The notes under the pieces are model-generated. The model made no database searches. It saw only the letters and a list, made by a program, of their open reading frames with translations, and was not told the origin of the DNA. Both the position numbers and the translations under genes were made by a program. Shown piece by piece: positions 1-5,148 of a stretch of 5,148 bases of DNA. The DNA is from Planctomycetota bacterium (lineage in GTDB: Bacteria; Planctomycetota; Phycisphaerae; UBA1845; CAIVHJ01), in contig JADFJZ010000162.1 of NCBI GenBank assembly GCA_022565195.1, positions 1 through 5,148 of the forward strand, read 5' to 3'. The stretch's first letter is position 1; each line of letters opens with the position of its first letter.

Positions 1-1865
1 ACGGTCACGGTTGGAGGCATCGGACGAATCGTGGGAGTGAAGAGCACGTTTTGGGGTGCGTCCTCATCGATCGTGAACGTGCCATCGCCGTCAATCACCT
101 CCCACTCGAACGAGAGTAGGCCGATCGCTCCCGTCACTTGAGCCTGGAGGGGTTCGGGGTGATCCAGGGTCGCGTTGCCGTCGCTGAAGATGTCAACTGC
201 CAACTGCCCGCTCTGAATGACCTCGACGGAGATTTGATCCGTAGTCGACTGGCATGTTTCCGAATCGGTAACGGTGACTTCGACGACCACCGTTTCAGGC
301 CCAATGGCATGCAGGATCGCATTCGCGGTCGTCTCATCGAAGAGGAACGCCGAATTGACGCCGTCAATGATTTCCCAGGCATACTCCAACGCGCCGGGGC
401 TGGATTCATTCGTGGTGTCTACGCCCAGCGTGATGTTCGCGCCCAGAGCGACGCACGCGTCGAGGAAAGTACCCTCGGTGCAGGGCGGCGGAACGATATC
501 GGCAATCAAGTCTGTGGTCGTGTTAATGATCGTGACCGGCAGATTGAAGCCGGTCGTCACGCCCAACGCATCGGTGACCGTGACCTTGAGAATGAAGATG
601 CCGCACTGCGAAAATATGGCCGAGGTCGCGGCGGCGGTTTCATCGCCGAAGGTCACTTCGCCTTCGCCCGTGTCCAGGCTCCACATGAATGCAAACGGCT
701 CGAGCCCGCCACGGGCCTCCGCCGACAGATTGACCGTGAACGGATCGGACGGGAAGACCTCAGCCTGTGCTTCAACCACCAGCGCGCCCGGATCCTCGGA
801 GACGACAATCACGACCTCGAAGAAACTCGATTCGCCGTCGCCGCCGAACACCGTCAAGCGAATGGTATAGGTGCCCTCAAAAACCAGATTCAAATTGGCG
901 ATGCTGATGGTTCCCAGATCGACCGAGCCGATATCGGGTTGACTGGGGCTGCCTTGCAGGGCCTCCCAGTCGAATAAATAGGGTGGTTCGCCGCCGAGCA
1001 CCTCGCCGCGCAGCGAGAGGACCGCGTTAGGGGTGATCGAGTGGGAGCTGGCCGTGATCACGACGGCCAAAGGCACGGTCAGGGCCGGCCCCTGGCCGAT
1101 GCTGGGCGACAACCGGTCGGTTACCGCAAACAGTTCGGCCGAACAGAACGAATCCAAAGCCTCAATGGACTGCGCGATGCTGCTGGTACACAGACGCGCG
1201 TCGGGATCGCTCTCACACGTCGATAGGATGCGGTCGGTAATCGAGCCGATACCATCGAGCACATCGCACAGTTCAGTGATGCCGAAGAGCGCTTGAGCAG
1301 GCGACCGCGCGGACGAATTGTCGAGTGTAGTCGTGGTGCGGGTGGTCTCACCATTGGTGGCCACGAAGACGGCGGTGACTTCCGTGCCGGCATCATCGTA
1401 GCTAAGCAGCATGGCCGATCGATCCTCGGCCAGCAACTGCGACGGACGCTGCGATTCATCCAACGTGGTGCGGACGGCCACCGTCGAAGTCAAGATCACG
1501 TCGATGCGTGTCATCTGGAAGGCCGCGCCGCTGGCATCCTTGTCGCCGAAGAAGCCATACTGCGTGCCGTCGCCCTCCAAAGCCTGAGCAATGACGTTGC
1601 TGCCGGTGGAAAAATCGAACTCGACAAGAATCTGGCCCAGGCCGGGAGCCGAAGGCGGGATGGTACCGTCCCCATTCGTATTGGCGTTGCCATTGGCATT
1701 GCCGTTGTCATTGACATTGGCATTGTCGTTTTGGTTGCCGTTGTCATTCCCGTTGTCGTCAGGTTGAGTACAACTGGTGACCAGCAGAAAAAGCGACATC
1801 ATCAACAGCGCCCGCCCGGCGCCGCCGTGGAATATCCGTCTGCAGTTCGATCGCGATCGAATCAC
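1..1865 (-). CDS. Large secreted lipoprotein with PKD/Ig-like repeats, 5' part only (runs off the left edge)
   Basis: The frame is open from a GTG at 1865 to the left edge: 621 codons plus two bases, with no stop. The start is favoured because GGGAGG (1871-1876) lies 5 bases upstream. It also gives a proper signal peptide: basic residues R3, R5, R9, R10 and R18, a hydrophobic core at about 19-29, and the lipobox V29-T30-S31-C32. The later ATG pair (M22, M23) would remove the basic region. Residues 36-67 form a linker with Asn at every second position. Then comes a region of about 195 residues with C200, C217, C226 and C241, which could form disulfides. Four PKD/Ig-like repeats follow, at about 262-355, 362-449, 450-540 and 555 onward. 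Each has an aromatic-x-Trp core (FDWEAL, FMWSLD, YAWEII, FEWEVI) and most end in a V-T-V/L-T-V type strand. By inference it is a lipid-anchored envelope or surface protein; PKD-like folds usually serve in adhesion or as spacers. No catalytic domain is visible, and the missing C-terminus may hold one. Confidence 0.85.
   Translation of the reverse strand, partial: MIRSRSNCRRIFHGGAGRALLMMSLFLLVTSCTQPDDNGNDNGNQNDNANVNDNGNANGNANTNGDGTIPPSAPGLGQILVEFDFSTGSNVIAQALEGDGTQYGFFGDKDASGAAFQMTRIDVILTSTVAVRTTLDESQRPSQLLAEDRSAMLLSYDDAGTEVTAVFVATNGETTRTTTTLDNSSARSPAQALFGITELCDVLDGIGSITDRILSTCESDPDARLCTSSIAQSIEALDSFCSAELFAVTDRLSPSIGQGPALTVPLAVVITASSHSITPNAVLSLRGEVLGGEPPYLFDWEALQGSPSQPDIGSVDLGTISIANLNLVFEGTYTIRLTVFGGDGESSFFEVVIVVSEDPGALVVEAQAEVFPSDPFTVNLSAEARGGLEPFAFMWSLDTGEGEVTFGDETAAATSAIFSQCGIFILKVTVTDALGVTTGFNLPVTIINTTTDLIADIVPPPCTEGTFLDACVALGANITLGVDTTNESSPGALEYAWEIIDGVNSAFLFDETTANAILHAIGPETVVVEVTVTDSETCQSTTDQISVEVIQSGQLAVDIFSDGNATLDHPEPLQAQVTGAIGLLSFEWEVIDGDGTFTIDEDAPQNVLFTPTIRPMPPTVT
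1674..1760 (-). repeat. Low-complexity hexanucleotide tract coding for an Asn-X alternating linker
   Basis: Inside the lipoprotein gene, codons 38 to 64 place Asn (AAC or AAT) at every even residue, 14 times in a row. The partner residues are Asp, Gly, Gln, Ala, Val or Thr. At DNA level this is an imperfect 6-base periodicity, seen on the plus strand as variants of cattgg, cattgc and cgttgt. It lies four residues after the lipidated cysteine, so it acts as a flexible hydrophilic spacer between the membrane anchor and the folded part. Such tracts are prone to length change by slippage. From memory, similar Asn/Asp/Gly linkers are frequent in planctomycete lipoproteins. Confidence 0.85.
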
Positions 1866-1870
1866 GTTGA

Positions 1871-1876
1871 CCTCCC
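1871..1876 (-). promoter_or_regulatory. Ribosome binding site of the lipoprotein gene
   Basis: GGGAGG on the minus strand ends 5 bases before the GTG at 1865. It is a near-perfect Shine-Dalgarno sequence and is the main reason for choosing this non-ATG start. Confidence 0.7.
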
Positions 1877-1931
1877 GCACCTTAACGTCTCGACTTTCGG
1901 GTAAACGACTTCCACGCTCCGCATGAGCCGC

Positions 1932-1960
1932 GACTCCGACGGAGTCCCGCTTTGCACTCC
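1932..1960 (-). other. Competing short hairpins in the lipoprotein leader
   Basis: Read on the minus strand, GGAGT (1956-1960) and GGAGTC (1932-1937) can each pair with GACTCC (1941-1946). The two pairings exclude each other. The downstream pairing is a perfect 6-base stem with a 3-base loop; the upstream one has 5 pairs and a loop of about 9. A further GGAGT lies at 1997-2001. This resembles a small switch or attenuator in the 5' leader, but the stems are short and no T-run follows, so chance is quite possible. Confidence 0.25.
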
Positions 1961-2157
1961 GGCAGGCGAAGCGCCCCTGAAGCCGCGAAGGCCCTCACTC
2001 CCCAAATCAGCACAAACGAGTGGATAATCTGCCGCTGACAGCCTGTTGAATGAGGGCGGAGCGCGGCATGTCGGAATCCGCGAACAACTCTTATCATCCC
2101 AAAAAAGCACTGTCCAGTCAACCGCCCGCCGAAGTGGAGTTCTTGGGGCCCAAAGGC

Positions 2158-3003
2158 CTACGACGCGACGCGGGCGGCAGGAGCTTCCTCCTCGGTGGCT
2201 TGACCGACATACTTCAATCGAAATTCGCCATCCAGAATGTCGCTGATCGCGAACCGGGATCGACAAACCCGGCACACCACGACATCGTCGAGATGATGGG
2301 CATTGTGCAGTTCCAGCACCGGTCCGCACGTCGGGCAGCGGCCGATCTTGACGCCGTAGTCCGCATGTCCGGCGATATGATCCAGCAACCCTTCTCGAAT
2401 CAGACCGAGAAACGCATCCGCGATCCGGGGATCAAACTGCCTACCTCGATTCCTCCAAATCTCATAGACCGCATTGTCGATGGACATCGAGGGGCGATAG
2501 CAACGCGTCGTCGTCATGGCATCAAAGGCATCGACCACGGCGAACAGGCGCGCCTCATGTGGAATCTGCTCGCCCATCAAGCCAAAGGGGTAGCCCTTGC
2601 CATCGTAGGCTTCGTGATGTTTCAAGACGACTTCCAGAACGGCCTCGCAATCTTCATGATCTTTCAAGATGTCAAAGCCGTCCTGCGGGTGCTTTTTGAC
2701 AATCTCGAATTCTTCTTTGGTGAGGCGCCCGGGTTTGGTGAGGATTTCGTCCGGGATCATGACCTTGCCAACGTCATGCAGCGTGCCGGCCAGCAGCATG
2801 ACTTCGACTTTCTCAGGGGGGTAGTCCAACGCCGCTGCCAGAATCTGCCCATAGTTGGCCACCCGCCAAGTATGACCCGCGGTATACGGATCCTTGGCTT
2901 CAATCATGCGGGCCATCTCCAGCAGCGTAGGTGCGGAGGCGGTTTTGAGTGTCTCGGCTTCGATCATCATCGGCTTCTCAGCTAAGTTGGGTTCTATGAG
3001 CAA
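2158..3003 (-). CDS. Stand-alone HD-GYP domain protein (putative cyclic-di-GMP phosphodiesterase) with C-terminal zinc ribbon
   Basis: This is a 281-residue soluble protein. The HD-GYP domain spans about residues 24-205. Visible metal-site residues are H44 (in YTAGHTWRV), H76-D77 with K80 (HDVGK), H105, H129-H130 and D158 (VVDAFDAMT). The signature HHEAYDGKGYPFGL is at 129-142 and IPHEARL at 147-153. Members of this family hydrolyse cyclic-di-GMP to pGpG or GMP, and all core residues are kept, so activity is likely. There is no receiver, PAS or membrane segment before it. Residues 223-247 form a C-x2-C-x17-C-x2-C ribbon (C223, C226, C244, C247), probably zinc-binding and used for docking or sensing. 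The start is TTG at 3003: an in-frame TAG lies three codons upstream, and GAGG/AGGA elements (3008-3016) precede it. An ATG at 2970 (M12) has a poorer ribosome site. It lies 207 bases after the kinase gene on the same strand. Confidence 0.9.
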   Translation of the reverse strand: MLIEPNLAEKPMMIEAETLKTASAPTLLEMARMIEAKDPYTAGHTWRVANYGQILAAALDYPPEKVEVMLLAGTLHDVGKVMIPDEILTKPGRLTKEEFEIVKKHPQDGFDILKDHEDCEAVLEVVLKHHEAYDGKGYPFGLMGEQIPHEARLFAVVDAFDAMTTTRCYRPSMSIDNAVYEIWRNRGRQFDPRIADAFLGLIREGLLDHIAGHADYGVKIGRCPTCGPVLELHNAHHLDDVVVCRVCRSRFAISDILDGEFRLKYVGQATEEEAPAARVAS

Positions 3004-3007
3004 GACG

Positions 3008-3016
3008 TCCTACCTC
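3008..3016 (-). promoter_or_regulatory. Probable ribosome binding site of the HD-GYP gene
   Basis: GAGGTAGGA on the minus strand precedes the TTG at 3003. AGGA is 4 bases from the start and GAGG is 9 bases from it. This supports the TTG start over the ATG eleven codons later, though neither spacing is ideal. Confidence 0.45.
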
Positions 3017-3156
3017 GAGCATCTCAATTCGACATTGGAGACGCCGGACGCGCTACTGATGAAAGTACGATATAACCCCGATGAACGATGTCTGATAAGA
3101 CGGAGTGAGTGTGTGAAACGAGAGATTCGAGCCAAGTCCGAGAATCGAGTTACTAA

Positions 3157-3208
3157 CTGGTGCTACGGGCCGGAGCGAGCGTGCATCAAATGGCCGTCGC
3201 GGCACCAG
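3157..3208 (-). terminator. Nested hairpin directly after the kinase stop codon (possible terminator or 3' stabiliser)
   Basis: The outer arms ctggtgc (3157-3163) and gcaccag (3202-3208) are a perfect 7-base inverted repeat. Inside them acgggcc and ggccgt can pair as six base pairs with one bulged G, leaving a loop of about 20 bases. The structure starts 2 bases past the kinase stop at 3211. No T-run follows on the minus strand (it continues TTAGTAACTC), so it is not a classic intrinsic terminator. It may support factor-dependent ending, protect the 3' end of the kinase message, or uncouple kinase and HD-GYP expression. Confidence 0.35.
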
Positions 3209-3210
3209 GT

Positions 3211-4440
3211 CTATGTCTTATGGCCCAGACCAAAGAACCGCCGGGCCCGGCCCACGGCACCCGACAGCCGGAAACGGGGCGCTCGGCCGAGTCTGCCCGT
3301 GAAGGGATCCTCCCCAGCCATGGGAAGCGGCGACCGGCTATCGTCGCGAGAGACCTCGACCACGAAGCAGCGGAGTTCATCGGCCAGTTCCTGAGCGCCG
3401 GCGTAGCGGTCCGCAGGCCGCGGTTGCAGACAGCGTTTCAGAATTTGCACGCAGGGCTCCGGAACGCCGCGCAGCTCGCGACCGGGTCTGAATTCGGGCG
3501 GGTTGGCGCACAAGGCGACGAGTTCTTCAGTGGTGCCGGCCGTAAGATACTTCTCGCCGGTCAGGGCGTGGTAAAGGCACAAACCGAGGCAGTAGATGTC
3601 GCTGAGCGCGGATGCCCCTTCGCCCCGGGCCATTTCCGGCGCGATGTAGCCGGGCGTACCGATGGGTCGGCCTTGATACAGTTTCATGATGTCGACTTCG
3701 CCGATCTCCGCGAGCCCAAAGTCCGCCACCTTGAGAACGCCGCGCCGATCCATCATCAGGTTGTCCGGCTTGATGTCGCGGTGAATCACGCCGTGGGCGT
3801 GCGCGTAGGCCAGCGCGTGGGCCGCCTGACTGAGCAGAAAACAAGCACGCGCGGGAGACAATCTTCCCAAAGCCAGAGTCAGATCTTTCAGCGTCCCGCC
3901 CTCGACGACTTCCATGGCGAAGAAGTAATACTGGCCGTCGAGACCCACTTCATGAATGGTCACGATATTCGGATGCTGCAAGCGCGCGGCGGCGCGGGCC
4001 TCCTGGATGAACAGTTTCACGCGCAGCGTCGTTTTTTTGCCCTTGGGCTTGGGCAGAATCTTGAGGGCCACGTCCCGCCCGAGTTGCTCGTCGTGCCCGC
4101 GATAGACGTGGCCCACCGCGCCGGTTCCCAAAATGGCATCGACGCGATAACGCCCGATCTTCTTGCCCAGCCAGTAGTCGTATGGCAGGGCGGTGTCCGG
4201 TTTCAGCGTCGCGGTCCTGTCGTCGCCGCTGGTCAGCTCGATCAACTCCGCCTCTACCTCGCAGACAGCATCGTCCGCCGCCTGTAGTGTCTCCGGGCCG
4301 ATCGCGCGCCACTCCGCCTCACAGCGGGCGCAGCTCACGCGCTTGCCCAGCAGTTCCTGACGAAGCTGGTACACCGTCCGGCAGGCCGGGCAGGCAACCC
4401 GAATGCCGGTCTTTAGGTTGGTCACGGACAAATCAGACAA
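3211..4440 (-). CDS. Hanks-type Ser/Thr protein kinase with N-terminal zinc-ribbon finger
   Basis: A 409-residue cytoplasmic kinase counted from TTG at 4440. That start has GGGGAG (4447-4452) 6 bases upstream. A longer start, GTG at 4488, adds 16 residues, directly follows an in-frame TGA and lacks a ribosome site. Residues 17-40 form a finger C17-x2-C20-x16-C37-x2-C40, resembling the MJ0042/zinc-ribbon family. The kinase domain spans about 98-360. It has a glycine loop GTGAVGHVY (105-113), VALK with K127, helix-C Glu E147, the catalytic loop HRDIKPDN (220-227; D222, K224, N227), DFG (240-242), GTPGYIAPE (261-269), D281 and a late conserved Arg R345. All catalytic residues are present, so it should transfer phosphate from ATP to Ser/Thr of unknown targets. 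The last 45 or so residues are basic and unassigned. No transmembrane segment or extracellular sensor is seen, unlike PknB. The DFG-to-APE segment has no Ser/Thr except the conserved GT threonine. Confidence 0.92.
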   Translation of the reverse strand: MSDLSVTNLKTGIRVACPACRTVYQLRQELLGKRVSCARCEAEWRAIGPETLQAADDAVCEVEAELIELTSGDDRTATLKPDTALPYDYWLGKKIGRYRVDAILGTGAVGHVYRGHDEQLGRDVALKILPKPKGKKTTLRVKLFIQEARAAARLQHPNIVTIHEVGLDGQYYFFAMEVVEGGTLKDLTLALGRLSPARACFLLSQAAHALAYAHAHGVIHRDIKPDNLMMDRRGVLKVADFGLAEIGEVDIMKLYQGRPIGTPGYIAPEMARGEGASALSDIYCLGLCLYHALTGEKYLTAGTTEELVALCANPPEFRPGRELRGVPEPCVQILKRCLQPRPADRYAGAQELADELRCFVVEVSRDDSRSPLPMAGEDPFTGRLGRAPRFRLSGAVGRARRFFGLGHKT

Positions 4441-4446
4441 CCACCG

Positions 4447-4452
4447 CTCCCC
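4447..4452 (-). promoter_or_regulatory. Ribosome binding site that favours the TTG start of the kinase
   Basis: GGGGAG on the minus strand lies 6 bases upstream of TTG at 4440. No comparable element precedes GTG at 4488, so this site decides the preferred start. Confidence 0.5.
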
Positions 4453-4492
4453 TTTCACCGCGCACCGCCCGGTGCGGGCGTTCTCCACTCAT

Positions 4493-4498
4493 ATCATA
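4493..4498 (-). promoter_or_regulatory. Possible -10 element of a kinase promoter
   Basis: TATGAT on the minus strand matches the TATAAT consensus at five of six positions. It would start transcription near 4486, giving a leader of about 45 bases before TTG 4440 and leaving no leader for GTG 4488. No good -35 hexamer is visible at 16-18 bases, so this is weak. Confidence 0.25.
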
Positions 4499-4648
4499 TC
4501 GTGGTGGCCCCGATTCAGGGCAGCAAACCGCCCACGCGCCAAGCGTTCTGCCGGCGTGCGCGCGATGTTTGGAATGCCGAACCGCTCCACCACAACCACT
4601 GAACCCCCCGTGCCAGCCGAAAGAACCAGCCTTCGAGGGCAACTCGGT

Positions 4649-4701
4649 AAAAACCCACTTGCGCGACGCCCAGGCCCATCGGCCCAGCCCCAGCGGGTTT
4701 T
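4649..4701 (-). terminator. Possible terminator-like inverted repeat between tRNA-Arg and the kinase
   Basis: On the minus strand AAAACCC (4701 to 4695) pairs with GGGTTTT (4656 to 4650), and the second arm runs into one more T. The position between two minus-strand transcription units fits a terminator. The loop is long (38 bases) and the T-run is part of the stem, so this is a weak example. Confidence 0.25.
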
Positions 4702-4754
4702 CTCCTCTCTGAATCTTAGCCAGTTAGCCGCCGTAAAGTCCACCGGACAACTGG

Positions 4755-4788
4755 GGAATCGTCGGGCAGGCAACCCTGTGCGGATTCC
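4755..4788. repeat. Two-tier hairpin with ggaatc/gattcc arms
   Basis: Outer arms 4755-4760 and 4783-4788 pair perfectly over six bases. An inner stem cagg/cctg (4767-4770 with 4775-4778) closes a 4-base loop. It abuts the ccagtt/aactgg repeat on its left, so the two would form adjacent stems in a transcript of either strand. No function is assigned. Confidence 0.4.
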
Positions 4789-4908
4789 GGCCCGAACCAC
4801 GAAGGATGCCTCACAGTTCCCGTTATTGGACGGCACGACCCACAGCCACACCACGGCGAACACACTTTGCCGGCCCGTGCTATCTCCGAGGACGTTCCCG
4901 GCACTGCA

Positions 4909-4982
4909 TGCGCCCGGGAGGACTCGAACCTCCAACCTACTGGTTCGAAGCCAGTTACTCTATCCAATTGAGCTACGGGCGC
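4909..4982 (-). tRNA. tRNA-Arg, anticodon TCG
   Basis: The minus strand folds as a complete cloverleaf of 74 bases including the discriminator. The acceptor stem GCGCCCG/CGGGCGC has seven pairs. The D-stem GCTC/GAGT closes with one G-T pair, and the D-loop carries GG. The anticodon stem ACTGG/CCAGT surrounds loop CTTCGAA, with anticodon TCG at 4948-4946. The variable loop has five bases, and the T-stem GGAGG/CCTCC encloses TTCGAGT. The discriminator is A. The 3' CCA is not encoded (TGC follows), so CCA must be added by tRNA nucleotidyltransferase. It reads CGA and, depending on wobble modification, other CGN arginine codons. No duplicated tRNA 3' end, which would mark an integrated element, is seen in the window. 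Confidence 0.96.
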
Positions 4983-4994
4983 TTCGATCGGCAC

Positions 4995-5023
4995 ATCCTA
5001 CCTTCAGCCCCCCAGTGGGGCAA
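4995..5023 (-). promoter_or_regulatory. Putative sigma-70-type promoter of tRNA-Arg
   Basis: On the minus strand TTGCCC (5023 to 5018) is followed after exactly 17 bases by TAGGAT (5000 to 4995). Each hexamer matches its consensus at four of six positions. The -10 ends 12 bases before the first tRNA base, which fits a very short tRNA leader. Position and spacing make it credible despite the imperfect hexamers. Confidence 0.45.
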
Positions 5024-5119
5024 CTCGCCGGACGACATACCCGCCGCACAGCGCCATCACTTGACGGCGGGCCAATGGCTGTTGAATCCTGCGCCCACCA
5101 CCGATAACATGCACCAGCC

Positions 5120-5135
5120 GCAAGCTTCAGCTTGC
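5120..5135. repeat. Short palindrome gcaagc-ttca-gcttgc
   Basis: A perfect 6-base inverted repeat with a 4-base loop near the right edge, upstream of the tRNA promoter. From memory, similar GCAAGC/GCTTGC palindromes are dispersed in some planctomycete genomes, but only one copy is visible here, so its status as a repeat family cannot be judged. Confidence 0.4.
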
Positions 5136-5148
5136 CCGGTTCTACACA

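Larger units (their letters stand above)
1866..2157. other. Intergenic leader between the HD-GYP gene and the lipoprotein gene, no gene supported
   Basis: This 292-base gap holds the lipoprotein ribosome binding site and several short inverted repeats. The clearest is GACTCC-GAC-GGAGTC (1932-1946). A run of six A at about 2101-2106 reads as TTTTTT on the minus strand, roughly 50 bases past the HD-GYP stop, but only a 4-pair stem precedes it, so I do not call a terminator. I found no convincing -35/-10 pair. The small ORFs here have no recognisable family, no good start site and unusual composition, and I treat them as chance. Confidence 0.5.
4489..4908. other. Intergenic region between tRNA-Arg and the kinase gene, no gene supported but rich in inverted repeats
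   Basis: About 420 bases with no supported protein gene. An open minus-strand frame spans it, but its start lies inside the tRNA and its first residues are the translation of the tRNA T-arm. Four inverted repeats with 6 to 7 base arms sit between 4650 and 4908: aaaaccc/gggtttt (4650-4656 with 4695-4701), ccagtt/aactgg (about 4720-4754) with an inner gtcc/ggac, ggaatc/gattcc (4755-4760 with 4783-4788) with an inner cagg/cctg, and tgccgg/ccggca just below the tRNA. I could not match the motifs of tmRNA, RNase P RNA or SRP RNA on either strand. It may be tRNA trailer, terminators, or an unrecognised structured RNA. Confidence 0.45.

Noticed and set aside
138..977. Plus-strand open frame of 279 codons
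   Set aside because: It is the exact antisense register of the lipoprotein gene, has no family resemblance, and the opposite strand shows a signal peptide and PKD-like repeats.
2095..2125. TTTTTT on the minus strand past the HD-GYP stop as an intrinsic terminator
   Set aside because: Only a 4-pair stem with a 2-base loop precedes it, which is too weak to call.
1862..2329. Minus-strand frames of 155 and 79 codons between the HD-GYP and lipoprotein genes
   Set aside because: The longer one overlaps the HD-GYP 3' end in another frame, and both overlap the lipoprotein leader. Composition is Arg/Ser-rich without a family, and no good start site is visible.
2050..2985. Plus-strand open frame of 311 codons
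   Set aside because: It is antisense to the HD-GYP gene, which carries all catalytic motifs.
3101..3183. Near-repeats cggagYgagYgtg (3101-3113 and 3171-3183) and gagaNtcgag (3122-3131 and 3140-3149) before the HD-GYP gene
   Set aside because: They are short and imperfect, and about this many are expected by chance in a 207-base gap. They could be operator sites, but nothing else supports that.
3160..4287. Plus-strand open frame of 375 codons
   Set aside because: It lies antisense to the kinase gene, whose motifs are unambiguous. The plus-strand translation has no recognisable domain.
4909..4982. tRNA-Arg as an integration site of a mobile element
   Set aside because: No integrase gene and no second copy of the tRNA 3' end is present in the window.
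4489..4994. Two minus-strand frames that run through the tRNA and into the intergenic region
   Set aside because: Their N-terminal parts are translations of tRNA-Arg (for example VAQLDRVTGFEPV and WRFESSRAH), a well-known source of spurious proteins. The remainder has no recognised family and no ribosome site after the tRNA.
2042..5087. Shared 9-mer ctgttgaat at 2043-2051 and 5079-5087
   Set aside because: Dozens of matching 9-mer pairs are expected by chance in a window this size, and the flanks do not extend the match.

Overview
The window looks like a piece of a GC-rich planctomycete-type chromosome, perhaps Phycisphaerae or a relative. This is an inference from three things. There is a lipoprotein whose mature N-terminus is an alternating Asn-X linker. 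There is a soluble Hanks-type kinase with an N-terminal four-cysteine finger. GTG and TTG starts dominate. No ribosomal RNA or universal marker is present to fix the taxon.

Every supported gene lies on the minus strand, so transcription reads from high to low coordinates. In that order they are: tRNA-Arg with anticodon TCG (4909-4982), with a plausible promoter just upstream; a gene-free but hairpin-rich stretch (4489-4908); a cytoplasmic Ser/Thr protein kinase with an N-terminal zinc ribbon (3211-4440, or to 4488 with the longest start); a 207-base gap that opens with a hairpin right after the kinase stop; a stand-alone HD-GYP cyclic-di-GMP phosphodiesterase-type protein with a C-terminal zinc ribbon (2158-3003); a 292-base leader region; and the 5' part of a large lipoprotein with repeated PKD/Ig-like domains (starts at 1865 and runs off the left edge).

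The lipoprotein has no stop inside the window, so a scan for closed ORFs misses it and shows only antisense shadows there. Its 621 visible codons comprise a lipoprotein signal peptide, an Asn-alternating linker, a four-cysteine region and four PKD-like repeats.

The most interesting pairing is the kinase and the HD-GYP protein. They are adjacent, on the same strand, have no visible membrane segments, and each carries one CxxC-(16 or 17)-CxxC ribbon at opposite ends of the protein. This suggests, but does not prove, two soluble signalling enzymes that use similar small zinc modules for docking or sensing. I saw no mobile element, CRISPR array, origin or clearly new multi-gene system.
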